A program made the translations under genes and the position numbers. From an uncultured bacterium (lineage in GTDB: Bacteria; Actinomycetota; Coriobacteriia; Coriobacteriales; Coriobacteriaceae): 64,000 nucleotides of DNA. The notes under the pieces were generated by a model. It did not search any database. It was given only the letters and a program-made list of their open reading frames with translations, and was not told the origin of the DNA. The stretch spans positions 62,001-126,000 of the forward strand of contig CAJMKK010000002.1 in the NCBI GenBank assembly GCA_905214105.1, written 5' to 3'. This document shows, piece by piece, positions 41,497 to 50,387 of the stretch. Numbering within the stretch: the first letter of the stretch is position 1; the number at the start of each line of letters is the position of its first letter.

Positions 41497-41531
41497 ACCA
41501 CCACAAAGGTGCCTGTCCCCATCGTGGTGGT
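41497..41531. repeat. decayed ACCACCAC hairpin after array 2
   Basis: ACCACCACAAAGGTGCCTGT... matches the 34494 copy, but the right arm reads CCCCATCGTGGTGGT, so only the outer 8 bp still pair. A degraded family member in the same place relative to the array. Confidence 0.6.
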
Positions 41532-41548
41532 GGAGCGGTCGGCATAGA

Positions 41549-41585
41549 AAAAGTCCCCGCCGGGCGTGTGCTCGACGGGGACTTT
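41549..41585 (-). terminator. Rho-independent terminator of nfnB
   Basis: On the minus strand AAAGTCCCCG pairs with CGGGGACTTT around a 16-nt loop and is followed by TTCTATG. It ends the nfnA-nfnB transcript. Confidence 0.75.
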
Positions 41586-41613
41586 GCCGTTTGGTGGCTA
41601 GCGCTGTAGGTGA

Positions 41614-43023
41614 TTACTCGCCCAGCAGGCTCTTGGTGATGGAAGCGGCGGCCTTCTTGCCGGCGCCCATCGCTAGAATGACCGTAGCGGCACCGGTGAC
41701 GATGTCGCCGCCGGCCCAGATGCGGGGATCGGTGGTCTGGCCGGTCTCCTCGTCGGCGACGATGTAGCCCCACTTGTTGAGCTCCATCTTGCCGCCGATC
41801 TTCTTTGCGAAGGGGTTGGCGTTGGTGCCGATAGCCGAGATCGCGACGTCGCAGGGGATCTCCTCGATAGCGCCCTCGATGGGCACCGGACGACGACGGC
41901 CGGACTCGTCGGGCTCGCCGAGCTCCATCTTCTGGACCTTGACGGCGCACACGGAGCCGTCCTCGCCAGCGACAAACTCGAGCGGGGAGACGAGCGGCAG
42001 AACCTCGACGCCCTCGGCCTTAGCATGGTGCAGCTCGGCACGACGGCAGGGCATCTCGTCCTCGGTACGACGGTAGGCGATGATGGCGTGCTCGGCGCCC
42101 AGGCGCTTGGCGGTACGGACGGCGTCCATAGCCACGTTGCCGCCACCAAAGACGACGACGTTCTTGCCGTGCTTGGTGGGGGTGTCGTACTCGGGGAACT
42201 TGTTGGCCTTCATCAGGTTCACGCGGGTGAGGTACTCGTTAGCGAAGAAGACGTTGGGCAGGTTCTCGCCGGGGACGTTGAGGAACTTGGGCAGGCCGGC
42301 GCCGGTCGCCACGTAGATGGCGTCGAAGCCCTGCTCGAACAGCTCCTCGGCCGTGGCCATGTTGCCCACGACGGAGTTGTACTCAAACTTGACGCCCATG
42401 TCCTCCAGGCCGTCAATCTCGCGCTTGACGACTGCCTTGGGCAGACGGAACTCGGGGATGCCGTAGACCAGCACGCCGCCGCCGGTAAAGAAGGCCTCAA
42501 AGACGGTGACGTCAAAGCCGTTGCGGGCGAGCTCGCCGGCGCAGGTGATGCCGGACGGGCCAGAGCCCACGACGGCGACCTTCTTGCCGTTTTTGGGAGC
42601 CATCTTGGGCGTGGAGGCGAGCTCGGGGCGGTCACCCAGGAAGCGCTCGAGCTGGCCGATGGCCACGGGCTCGGACTTCTTACCACGGATGCACTTACCC
42701 TCGCACTGGTTTTCCTGCGGGCAGACGCGGCCGCAGATAGCGGGAAGCATGGAATCCTCGCGGATGGTATCGAGGGCGCCGCCGAAGTCCTTCGCGCGGA
42801 TCTGCTCGATAAAGCGGGGGATGTTGATGTTGACGGGGCAGCCCTCAACACAGAACGGCTTCTTGCAGTTGAGGCAGCGCTCGGCCTCGGCCAGCGCCAT
42901 CTCCTCGGTGAAGCCCTTGTCGACGGGGCGGAAGTCGCAGGCGCGCTCGGCAGCCGGCTCCTCGTTATCGGGGGTGCGGGGCGACTTCATATCGGCAACG
43001 AAACGACCGTTAACTAGTGGCAT
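41614..43023 (-). CDS. nfnB: NfnB-type large subunit of NADH-dependent ferredoxin:NADP+ oxidoreductase (GltD-like)
   Basis: 469 aa. N-terminal Cys-rich ferredoxin-like part (AERCLNCKKPFCVEGCPV, CGRVCPQENQCEGKC) binds [4Fe-4S] clusters; FAD site VAVVGSGPSGITCAGELA (about 148); NADP site VVVFGGGNVAMDAVRTAKR (about 290). The sequence alone also fits a stand-alone glutamate synthase small chain. The adjacent FAD/[2Fe-2S] subunit makes the electron-bifurcating Nfn complex the better reading: it balances NADH, NADPH and ferredoxin in anaerobes. The start overlaps the end of the upstream gene by 10 bases. Confidence 0.9.
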   Translation of the reverse strand: MPLVNGRFVADMKSPRTPDNEEPAAERACDFRPVDKGFTEEMALAEAERCLNCKKPFCVEGCPVNINIPRFIEQIRAKDFGGALDTIREDSMLPAICGRVCPQENQCEGKCIRGKKSEPVAIGQLERFLGDRPELASTPKMAPKNGKKVAVVGSGPSGITCAGELARNGFDVTVFEAFFTGGGVLVYGIPEFRLPKAVVKREIDGLEDMGVKFEYNSVVGNMATAEELFEQGFDAIYVATGAGLPKFLNVPGENLPNVFFANEYLTRVNLMKANKFPEYDTPTKHGKNVVVFGGGNVAMDAVRTAKRLGAEHAIIAYRRTEDEMPCRRAELHHAKAEGVEVLPLVSPLEFVAGEDGSVCAVKVQKMELGEPDESGRRRPVPIEGAIEEIPCDVAISAIGTNANPFAKKIGGKMELNKWGYIVADEETGQTTDPRIWAGGDIVTGAATVILAMGAGKKAAASITKSLLGE

Positions 43024-43853
43024 GCGCAGCTCTTTTCCTCATAGGCCTTGAGGGACTCGCCCTCTTCGGAACGGTAAGCGGCCTGGCGGGCACGAAGGTC
43101 ATCCCAGTCGACCAGGGTGGCATCGAAGTCGGGGCCGTCGACGCAAGCGAACTTGGTCACGCCGCCCACCTCGACGCGGCAGCAGCCGCACATACCGGTG
43201 CCGTCAACCATGATGGGGTTGAGGGACGCGGTGATGGGGGTGTCGTACTTCTGGGCGGTGAGGGTCGAGAACTTCATCATCGGAACGGGGCCGACGCAGA
43301 AGACCTGGCTCACGGCCTTGTCCTGCAGCAGGCGCTCCAGCGGAGCGGTGACAACGCCCTGCTCGCCGTAGGAGCCGTCGTCAGTGGTGATGTGGATGTG
43401 GTCCTCGTCGAGGAGCTCGCGGAACTGGTCCTCCATGAGCAGGAGGTCCTTGGTGCGGGCGCCCATGATGGCGTGCACCTCGTGGCCGGTCTCGACCAGG
43501 TGCTTGGCGACCGGGAAGGCAATTGCCAGGCCGACGCCGCCGCCAATGACGGCGCAGGGGCCCTCGGCCATCTCGGTGGGAACGCCCAGCGGGCCCACGA
43601 CGTCGCGCAGCGACTCGCCGGCCTCGTAGGTGGAAAGCATCTCGGTGGTCTTGCCGATCACCATGAAGATGAACTCGACCCAGCCCTCGTCACCGTTCCA
43701 GCCGGCCAGAGTAAACGGGACACGCTCGCCCGTCTCGTTGGCGCGAACCATGAGGAACTGTCCAGCGTGCGCATGCTTGGCGATTGCAGGCGCCTCGATG
43801 CGGAACTTGAACACCTTCTCCGAGAACTGCGTCTTCTCCAGGATCTTATACAT
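43014..43853 (-). CDS. nfnA: NfnA-type small subunit (FAD/NAD-binding, [2Fe-2S])
   Basis: 279-aa ferredoxin-NADP reductase-like protein, related to PyrK and SudB. N-terminal FAD domain (GQFLMVRANETGERVPFTL), NAD domain with CAVIGGGVGLAIAFPVAKHL, and the C-terminal iron-sulfur site VDGTGMCGCCRVEVGG...FACVDGPDFD. With NfnB it forms the cytoplasmic NADH-dependent reduced ferredoxin:NADP+ oxidoreductase. First gene of the pair; AGAGAGGGG precedes its ATG on the minus strand. Confidence 0.9.
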   Translation of the reverse strand: MYKILEKTQFSEKVFKFRIEAPAIAKHAHAGQFLMVRANETGERVPFTLAGWNGDEGWVEFIFMVIGKTTEMLSTYEAGESLRDVVGPLGVPTEMAEGPCAVIGGGVGLAIAFPVAKHLVETGHEVHAIMGARTKDLLLMEDQFRELLDEDHIHITTDDGSYGEQGVVTAPLERLLQDKAVSQVFCVGPVPMMKFSTLTAQKYDTPITASLNPIMVDGTGMCGCCRVEVGGVTKFACVDGPDFDATLVDWDDLRARQAAYRSEEGESLKAYEEKSCACH

Positions 43854-44018
43854 AGAACCCCTCTCTTGTTAGGGCGGCCGAACCGTGCCTCCACGGAAAT
43901 GGACGGCAGCCCGAATAAAACCGTACGTGCACAGGCGTTGTGCAGACATACGGTGCAAATTATACCCTCATGGACATGTCGCTTACGTGTATCTTTGGCA
44001 GGCGGGAAAAGTGACCGG

Positions 44019-44052
44019 CCATTTGGGGACAGGTTTATTTTGGCAGGTTTTA
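44019..44052. repeat. half copy of the AAAACCTGCC/GGGGACAGG element
   Basis: CCATTTGGGGACAGGTTTAT followed by TTTGGCAGGTTTTAT matches the right two thirds of the hairpin elements at 19067 and 44175. The left arm is absent. With 44175-44213 it brackets a non-coding segment in the 358-base gap 43854-44211; nothing else recognisable is in that gap. Confidence 0.55.
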
Positions 44053-44174
44053 TCAGGCAAAACGGCAAAGGAGGCCGGTCTCGCGCATCGGTGAGGCCGG
44101 TCCCCTTTGGAGGCTGCATATGTATGGCGGCACAGGGTTTATTGCGACGCGGCCGCCGCGGCGTTTCCGCATAC

Positions 44175-44213
44175 AAAACCTGCCAAAATAAACATCCCTA
44201 AATGGTAGGTTTT
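44175..44213. repeat. AAAACCTRCC hairpin overlapping the pth stop codon
   Basis: Arms AAAACCTGCCA (44175-44185) and TGGTAGGTTTT (44203-44213) pair with one G-T; in the pth transcript the hairpin starts within the TAA stop and ends in UUUU. Same arrangement as at purF. Confidence 0.65.
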
Positions 44214-44841
44214 AGTGCTTGCCGTTGGCGGAGGCGGAGCCGTTGACGTGGTCGCGGGCATAGATTACGCCGTGTACGATCGCCAGGCCGGCGGCGTCGG
44301 CGGCGCGGGCGCAGGTGTCCTGGAAGTCCTCGGCCTCGCGGGCGCGCAGCTGCTTAAGCACGTAGTCGGCGACGGCCATCTTGCCGGGAGGGTTGCCGAT
44401 GCCGGTGCGGATGCGGCTGAAGTCGCGGCTGCCCATCTTGTCGATGATGGAGCGCAGGCCGTTGTGACCGGCGTGGCCACCGCCCACCTTAACACGTACG
44501 TCGCCGGCGGGAATGTCGAGCTCGTCGTGGATTACGAGCAGCTCCTCGGCCTTGATCTTGTATTCGCGGCAAAGCTTGGAGATGGGGCCGCCCGAGGTGT
44601 TCATGTACGACTGCGGCTTGACCAGCACAATCTGGCGCTTGCCGCCCTCTTCCTCGGCATCGTTGATGTTGATGAGCGCGACCTCGGCGCCGGCCTGGTT
44701 TTTCCAGTACGTGACGCCGGCCTGACGGGCCAGCTCGTCAATCGCCTTAAAGCCGGCGTTGTGGCGGGTCTCGGCATATTCCTCGCCAGGGTTGCCAAGT
44801 CCGGCAACCATGCGAATCTTAAGCGGCTGTGCAGCTGCCAT
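44212..44841 (-). CDS. pth: peptidyl-tRNA hydrolase
   Basis: 209 aa; releases peptides from peptidyl-tRNA that drop off ribosomes. Catalytic His in YAETRHNAGF, Asp in LVIHDELDIPAG, Asn in SYMNTSGGPI, and the GGGHAGHNGLRSI loop are intact. N-terminal VAGLGNPGEEY is typical. The C-terminal 25 residues (ARDHVNGSASANGKH) extend past the fold. It is the third gene of the glmU-prs-pth run on the minus strand, a common arrangement. Its stop codon is part of a hairpin element (44175-44213). Confidence 0.96.
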   Translation of the reverse strand: MAAAQPLKIRMVAGLGNPGEEYAETRHNAGFKAIDELARQAGVTYWKNQAGAEVALININDAEEEGGKRQIVLVKPQSYMNTSGGPISKLCREYKIKAEELLVIHDELDIPAGDVRVKVGGGHAGHNGLRSIIDKMGSRDFSRIRTGIGNPPGKMAVADYVLKQLRAREAEDFQDTCARAADAAGLAIVHGVIYARDHVNGSASANGKH

Positions 44842-44958
44842 GTTTGTCCTCCGTTACGTAAATAGTTCAATCAACGACAAAGGCTACCACGCCCGCCGAA
44901 GGCGAGACTTCGTTTCAGCGAAATCCTACCAGACAAAAGCGTGGCCGCGGCAGAGCGA

Positions 44959-45036
44959 GCCGTCGGAACAGAAGAAACCCCCGCGCGACCTTTGCGAAGC
45001 AAGGGGGAGCGCGGGGGTTTCTTCTGTTCCGACGGC
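44959..45036. repeat. 28-bp perfect stem between prs and pth
   Basis: Arms 44959-44986 and 45009-45036 are perfect complements over 28 bp; the arm includes CGGAACAGAAGAAACCCCCG. The 22-nt loop holds CTTTGCGAAGCAAG, a small hairpin of its own. Longer than needed for termination and without a U-run, so possibly a REP-type element. Confidence 0.7.
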
Positions 45037-45064
45037 GATGCGCCGGGTTGCAAGGACAATGCGA

Positions 45065-46051
45065 CTACAGCGCGAAGTCGCCGCCGACGAGCGTGGAGAC
45101 GGGCTCCTCGTGGTAAACGGCGGAGATGGCCTGAGCGAACTCCTCGGCGACCGAGATAGTCTTGATCTTGCCGCCGACCTCGACGGGGATGGCGTCGGTG
45201 ACGACGCACTCGACGATGGGGGCATCGTTCAGGCGCTCGATGGCCGGACCGGAGAAGATGCCGTGGGTGGCGCAGACGTAGATGTCACCGGCGCCCATAG
45301 CCTTGAGCTCCTTGACGTTGGCGCACAGGGTGCCAGCGGTGTCGATCATGTCGTCGTTGATGATGCAGGTCTTGCCCTTGATGTCACCGATGATGCCCAT
45401 GACCTCGGCGGCGTTGTGGCGCGGACGGCCCTTGTGGGCGATGGCCAGGTCGCAGCCGAGCATGTCGGACAGCTTCTTGGCGGCCTTGGCGCGACCCACG
45501 TCGGGGGAGACGACAACCAGGTTGTCGGTGTCGAAGTGCATGTCGTTGTAGTACTGGCCAAACAGCGGCAGTGCGGACAGGTGGTTAACCGGGATATCGA
45601 AGAAGCCCTGGATCTGGCCCTGGTGCAGGTCGAGGGTGATAATGCGGTTGACGCCGGCGCGCTCGAGCAGGTTGGCGACGAGGCGGGCGGTGATGGGCTC
45701 GCGCGGGCCGGCCTTGCGGTCCTGGCGGGCATAGCCGTAGTGGGTGATAACGGCGGTGATGGAGCGGGCGGATGCGCGCTTGGCAGCGTCGGTGGCGATG
45801 AGCAGCTCCATGAGCATGTCGTTGACGTTGCCGCCGGCCACGGACTGAATCAGGAAGACGTCGGCGCCGCGGACGGTCTCGTCGTAGCGGGCGTAAATCT
45901 CACCATTGGCGAACTGCTTTAGCGTAAGGCCCGAAAGCTCGACCCCAAGGTACTCAGCAATCTTCTGAGCGAGGGGACGGTTGGAGGAACCGGAATACAC
46001 GCGGATGGACTTGCGCATATTCTCCGACTTCTCGGGATCATTAATCGGCAT
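45065..46051 (-). CDS. prs: ribose-phosphate pyrophosphokinase
   Basis: 328 aa; makes PRPP from ribose-5-phosphate and ATP for purines, pyrimidines, His, Trp and NAD. Motifs: VYSGSSNRPLAQKIAEYLG, FANGEIYARYDETVRGADVF, HYGYARQDRK (ATP site), and the PRPP loop DDMIDTAGTL. PRPP feeds PurF encoded in this window. GAGAAGGG precedes the start. Lies between glmU and pth on the minus strand. Confidence 0.96.
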   Translation of the reverse strand: MPINDPEKSENMRKSIRVYSGSSNRPLAQKIAEYLGVELSGLTLKQFANGEIYARYDETVRGADVFLIQSVAGGNVNDMLMELLIATDAAKRASARSITAVITHYGYARQDRKAGPREPITARLVANLLERAGVNRIITLDLHQGQIQGFFDIPVNHLSALPLFGQYYNDMHFDTDNLVVVSPDVGRAKAAKKLSDMLGCDLAIAHKGRPRHNAAEVMGIIGDIKGKTCIINDDMIDTAGTLCANVKELKAMGAGDIYVCATHGIFSGPAIERLNDAPIVECVVTDAIPVEVGGKIKTISVAEEFAQAISAVYHEEPVSTLVGGDFAL

Positions 46052-46195
46052 TACCCTTCTCCTTTATACATCGAATGCCATATAGATGCCTTGTTGCATT
46101 GTAACCGCGCGGCGGGGTTTATCGGGTCCTGATAACGTCTTTACCGCCAACGGACACGAACCGACCACTCATCCGGTTGCGCAGGTCACGATAGA

Positions 46196-46228
46196 AAAAG
46201 GAGCCGCCCCCATGGAGCAGCTCCTTTT
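46196..46228 (-). terminator. terminator between glmU and prs
   Basis: 9-bp stem AAAAGGAGC (46196-46204) / 46220-46228. On the minus strand it is followed by TTCTATCG; partial read-through into prs is likely. Confidence 0.65.
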
Positions 46229-46243
46229 GTGCTTGGTAAAACG

Positions 46244-47653
46244 TTATACCTCGTCGTCCTCGTGCAGGCGGCGGTAATCGGCGGCCCAGCCCTCAATATT
46301 TACCTGACGGGCGCGGCCCAGACCGAGCGCGTCTGCCGGGACCGGCTCGGTGATGACGGAGCCAGCGGCCACGAGCGCGCCGTCGCCGATCTGGGCGGGC
46401 GCGACCATCATGGTGTCGGAGCCAATGAAGGCGTCCTTGCCGATGACGGTCTTGTGCTTGTGCACGCCATCGTAGTTGCAGGTGATGGAGCCCGCGCCCA
46501 CGTTGACGCCGGAGCCCATGGTGGTGTCGCCGATGTAGGACAGGTGCGGCACCTTTGAGCCCTCGCCGATCGTGGACTTCTTGATCTCCACGTGCGTGCC
46601 GGCCTTGGAGCCGTCGAGCATGTGGGTGCCCGGGCGCAGGTAGGCGCGCGGGCCGCAGTCGACGCCGTTCTCGATGACGGCCTCGATGGCGATGGTCTCA
46701 TCGATGGTGCAGCCGCTGCCGACGGTGGTGTCGGTGAGGCGGCTGTTGGGGCCGAGCTGGCACTCCTCGCCCACGGTGACGTGGCCGATCAGGTGCGTCT
46801 GCGGCCACACGACGGTGTCGCGGCCGATGACGGCGTCGGGGCCGATCCAGGCCTGCGTGGGGTCGATGAAGGTGACGCCCTCGGCCATCCAGTGCTCGTT
46901 GATGCGGTCGCGAGCGATGGCAGTGAGCTGCGCGAGCTGGATGCGGCTGTTGACGCCCAGGCCATCGCGGTAGTCGTCGCAGTGGAAGATGGAGACCGCC
47001 TGGCCATGGCCTTTGAGGATCTCGAGCATGTCGGGCAGGTAGTACTCGGCCTGCGCGTTGTCGTTGCCGATCTCGTCAATGTGGGCGGCGAGCTGCGCGC
47101 CGTCGAAGGCGTAGCAGCCGGCGTTGCACTCGAGCAGCGCGGCGGCCTGCTCGGGCGTGCAGTCCTTCTGCTCGATGATGCGCTCGATCTGGCCGTCGTC
47201 GCCCAGTTTGATGCGGCCGTAGCCAAAGGGGTCGGGCGGGGTCATGGTCATGACGGTGCAGGCGAGCTCGCCGGTGGCGACGGTCTGTGCGAACTTGGCG
47301 ACCGTGTCGGCGGTGATGAGCGGCAGGTCGCCGTTGAGCACCACGACGGGGCCTTGCATGATGCCACAGGCCTCGAGCGCGACCTTCACGGCGTGACCGG
47401 TGCCCAGGCGCTCGGTCTGCTCGACGCACTCGACCTTGGTGGCGCTGTTGGCGTAGGCGCCGTCGATCAGGGCGCGCATCTCGTTGGCGTGGCTGCCGAT
47501 GACGACCACGACGCGGCTGCAGCCGGCCTTGATGGTAGCGTCGACGATCCACTGGACCATGGGCTTGCCCAGGATCTTGTGCGAAACCTTGCAGTGGTTC
47601 GACTTCATGCGGGTGCCCTCGCCGGCAGCGAGGATAATTGCGGTTGCGTCCAT
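46244..47653 (-). CDS. glmU: bifunctional UDP-N-acetylglucosamine pyrophosphorylase / glucosamine-1-phosphate acetyltransferase
   Basis: 469 aa. N-terminal uridyltransferase domain (ILAAGEGTRMKS, EQTERLGTGHAV, LNGDLPLI) and a C-terminal left-handed beta-helix acetyltransferase (about 260-450; hexapeptide repeats, RPGTHMLDGSKAGTHVEIKK, GAGSITCNYDG). It supplies UDP-GlcNAc for peptidoglycan and surface glycans. I start at 47653, where AGGAG precedes ATG on the minus strand; the open frame extends to 47863 without support. Upstream gene of prs and pth. Confidence 0.96.
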   Translation of the reverse strand: MDATAIILAAGEGTRMKSNHCKVSHKILGKPMVQWIVDATIKAGCSRVVVVIGSHANEMRALIDGAYANSATKVECVEQTERLGTGHAVKVALEACGIMQGPVVVLNGDLPLITADTVAKFAQTVATGELACTVMTMTPPDPFGYGRIKLGDDGQIERIIEQKDCTPEQAAALLECNAGCYAFDGAQLAAHIDEIGNDNAQAEYYLPDMLEILKGHGQAVSIFHCDDYRDGLGVNSRIQLAQLTAIARDRINEHWMAEGVTFIDPTQAWIGPDAVIGRDTVVWPQTHLIGHVTVGEECQLGPNSRLTDTTVGSGCTIDETIAIEAVIENGVDCGPRAYLRPGTHMLDGSKAGTHVEIKKSTIGEGSKVPHLSYIGDTTMGSGVNVGAGSITCNYDGVHKHKTVIGKDAFIGSDTMMVAPAQIGDGALVAAGSVITEPVPADALGLGRARQVNIEGWAADYRRLHEDDEV

Positions 47654-47846
47654 GTGATCTCCTGTTACGTTATAGAGACGTGTGCTTGGAAACGATACAC
47701 GGCGCAATATGATACCGCAGGCATATGTTGAGCGCGTAACGATTGGCGCATTGCCGCTGATGTCGGTGCCGCCGGCGTGGTGTTTGCGCTGCTTGCATGC
47801 GGCGTTGGCGGTGCTGCGGAGCTGTCGTTTGAGCGAGGGGACGGGG

Positions 47847-48740
47847 GTGCCCGTGGACAACATACAAGAGGAGTTTGGCGGCGAGCCCGTCGCGGCATTC
47901 TCGATGTCGCATCCGGCTGTGCCGGCCCTCTACATGGTGCTGACGCTGGGGCTCACCATGTTCTCGATGCAACCGGTACTGATTGCGCTGTCACTTGCGG
48001 GCGGGCTGGCGTATGGATTTGCGACGCGTGGGGCTGCCCGCACGCTGGGCGCGCTCCGCTGGCAGCTGCCGGTGATTTTGATCGTCGCGGTGCTCAATCC
48101 GCTGTTTAGCGCCTCGGGCTCGACGGAGCTGTTCCGTATTGGCATGCGCGCGGTGTATCTGGAGAGCATGGTATACGGCCTGTGCATGGGCGGGCTGTTT
48201 GTGGCGAGCGTGCTGTGGTTTGAGGCCGCGGCGTCGATGCTCGAATACGACAAGGTGCTCGCGCTGCTGGGCAATGCCGCACCGGTGATTGCGCTCATGA
48301 TCTCGATGTGCATGCGGCTTATCCCGCAGTTTTTGCGCCGCGGCCGCACGGTACTGGCGGTGCAAGATGCGATTGACGTGCCGGGCCGCGCGCCGGCCGA
48401 CCCCGTGCGCTCGCGCCTGCGGGCGTCGAGCGTGTTGATGGGCTGGGGCATGGAAGATTCGCTGGAGCGTGCGGACGCGATGCGCTCGCGCGGGTGGGGT
48501 GCCGCGACGCGTCGTACGACGTATGCGCGGTATCGACTGGGGCGCAGCGACGTTGCCGCGCTGGCCGGGCTCGCACTGTTTGGTGCTGCCGCGGTGGCAG
48601 TGGCGTGGACCGCGACGACGCAGTATTCGTTTTATCCGCAGCTCTCGGTGCCGGCGCCGTGGCCGGGCTATGTCGTGTACGCTGCCTGGATGGTGCTGCC
48701 TTGCGCGTTTCATGCGATTGATGAGAAGAGGTTTGGCTGA
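47847..48740 (+). CDS. ECF transporter T component (EcfT-like)
   Basis: About 297 aa. Membrane segments at about 25-60, 70-100 and 105-140, then the coupling helices with MLIPQF-like and the Ala-Arg-Gly signature regions seen as MRLIPQFLRRGR and ADAMRSRGWG, then two C-terminal segments. The T subunit links ATPases to the substrate-binding S subunit. Start chosen at GTG 47847 with AGGGG 6 bases upstream; GTG 47853 is possible and an ORF from 47682 runs through the glmU promoter. Its TGA overlaps the ATG of the ATPase gene. Confidence 0.85.
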   Translation: MPVDNIQEEFGGEPVAAFSMSHPAVPALYMVLTLGLTMFSMQPVLIALSLAGGLAYGFATRGAARTLGALRWQLPVILIVAVLNPLFSASGSTELFRIGMRAVYLESMVYGLCMGGLFVASVLWFEAAASMLEYDKVLALLGNAAPVIALMISMCMRLIPQFLRRGRTVLAVQDAIDVPGRAPADPVRSRLRASSVLMGWGMEDSLERADAMRSRGWGAATRRTTYARYRLGRSDVAALAGLALFGAAAVAVAWTATTQYSFYPQLSVPAPWPGYVVYAAWMVLPCAFHAIDEKRFG

Positions 48741-50383
48741 TGGCTCGGTTTGATAGGAGCTCGGCGGCGGGTGTGGCATATGGCTCGGCCGCGCCGGCGA
48801 TTGAGGTGCGAGGCCTTAGTTTTGCCTATCCCGGGGCCGAGGCACCGGTGCTCGAGGGACTTGATTGGCGTGTTTCCCAAGGTGCGTTTGCGCTGCTTGT
48901 TGGCGGTACCGGGTCGGGCAAATCGACGCTGCTGTCGCTGCTCAAGCCCGAGATCGCTCCGGCGGGTACGCGCTCCGGCGAGCTGCGCGTGCTGGGCGAG
49001 CCCGTCGCCGACATGGACGTGCGGGCATCGGCGGAGCGCGTGGGTTATGTGTTCCAGGATCCCGAGAACCAGATCGTGTGCGAAACCGTGTGGCACGAGA
49101 TGGCGTTTGGCCTAGAGAATCTGGGTGTGTCGCGCGACGAGATGCGCCGTCGCGTAGCTGAGACCAGCTATTTCTTTGGACTGGAAGATTGGCTTCACCG
49201 CGATACCGATGCGCTTTCGGGCGGACGCAAGCAGCTGCTGTCGTTGGCGGCCGTGCTGGCCTTGCGCCCGCGCGTGCTGCTGCTCGACGAGCCCACGTCC
49301 CAGCTCGATCCTGTTGCCGAGAAAAATTTTCTGCACGCGCTGTTTCGCGTGAACCGCGAGTTGGGTTGCACGGTTGTTGTGGCAACGCACCAGCCGCGCC
49401 CGATGCTCGAATACGCGACGTGTGCGTACCGGATTGAGGACGGTCGCGTGCGCGAGGTGGCGGATATGGCTTCTTTGGGACGCCGAGAATCGCTGTTTTC
49501 CGACGACATGTTGGGGTGGGGTGCCGTCCGATGTGCAAAAAACGGAGTATTCAGCAGGCGTGAGGACAATTTGGGCTCTCTGGAGCCGCCCGGGGACGTA
49601 TCGAGCGCGAAAAAAAGTTCGAAATTGGACAAATCGTCCGAATTTGTGGCGCAAACGTCGCTCGAGAACGGCTCGGAAGCCTTCCCGCGCACGGATGGGA
49701 GCAGAATACTCCAAAAAATGTACGGCGGGTCGGCTACCACCCTGGCAGGGAGCTGGTTTCGCTACGATCGCGCGGGCGGTTGGGTGCTGCGCGGGCTCGA
49801 CGTGGCGTTTTCGGCCGGTGCGGTGCATGCGATCGTGGGCGGCAACGGATGCGGTAAGTCGACGATGCTTTCGGTGCTGGCCAAGACTGCCAAGCTGCAA
49901 CGTGGTCGTATGGTGCGCGGGGCGGCCTCGGCTGCGCTGCTGCCGCAGAACCCCAAGGCCCTGCTGGTTGCCGAGACGGTGCGCGACGAGCTGATGGAAT
50001 GGGCTTCGGCCTGCGGGTACGACGAGGCTATGGCGCGGGAGCGCGCGGCGAGTCTGGGGCTCGCGGACTTGGGGGAGCGCCACCCCTATGACCTTTCGGG
50101 CGGACAGCGTCAGCTGCTTGCGTTGGCAAAGCTGCTGTTGATCGGCCCCGAACTGCTATTGCTCGATGAGCCCACCAAGGGTTTGGACCTGGCCAGCCGC
50201 CGCATCATCGCCCGCGCCCTGCGCGACCATGCGCAGGCTGGCGGCACCGTCGTCATGGCGACGCACGACCTAGACTTTGCCGAGCAGGTTGCCGATGACA
50301 TTTCCATGATGTTTGATGGCGAGATCGCCTGCATGGAGCCGCCGACCGACTTCTTTGCCGACAACGTGTTTTATAGGGCGTGA
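48740..50383 (+). CDS. fused ECF ATPase (EcfA-EcfA' in one chain)
   Basis: 547 aa with two complete ABC ATPase domains. First: Walker A GGTGSGKST (about 55), Q-loop VFQDPENQIVCETV, signature LSGGRKQLL (about 159), Walker B LLLDEPTSQLDP. Second: Walker A GGNGCGKST (about 367), LLPQNPKALLVAETV, signature LSGGQRQLL (about 452), LLLDEPTKGLDL. The inter-domain linker (about 262-330) is low-complexity and AT-richer. Powers vitamin/metal uptake with the neighbouring T and S genes; overlaps the T gene by one base. Confidence 0.92.
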   Translation: MARFDRSSAAGVAYGSAAPAIEVRGLSFAYPGAEAPVLEGLDWRVSQGAFALLVGGTGSGKSTLLSLLKPEIAPAGTRSGELRVLGEPVADMDVRASAERVGYVFQDPENQIVCETVWHEMAFGLENLGVSRDEMRRRVAETSYFFGLEDWLHRDTDALSGGRKQLLSLAAVLALRPRVLLLDEPTSQLDPVAEKNFLHALFRVNRELGCTVVVATHQPRPMLEYATCAYRIEDGRVREVADMASLGRRESLFSDDMLGWGAVRCAKNGVFSRREDNLGSLEPPGDVSSAKKSSKLDKSSEFVAQTSLENGSEAFPRTDGSRILQKMYGGSATTLAGSWFRYDRAGGWVLRGLDVAFSAGAVHAIVGGNGCGKSTMLSVLAKTAKLQRGRMVRGAASAALLPQNPKALLVAETVRDELMEWASACGYDEAMARERAASLGLADLGERHPYDLSGGQRQLLALAKLLLIGPELLLLDEPTKGLDLASRRIIARALRDHAQAGGTVVMATHDLDFAEQVADDISMMFDGEIACMEPPTDFFADNVFYRA

Positions 50384-50387
50384 TGGG

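Noticed and set aside
42025..44201. Two long plus-strand frames across nfnB and nfnA
   Set aside because: They oppose genes with full sets of cofactor motifs; Gly/His/Ala-rich shadow composition.
44871..45209. Small open frames covering the 44959-45036 hairpin on both strands
   Set aside because: They arise because a perfect 28-bp palindrome reads open in both directions; no ribosome site or homology.
47654..47846. Cobalamin or other vitamin riboswitch before the ECF operon
   Set aside because: The gap shows no recognisable aptamer motif and is too short for a cobalamin riboswitch.
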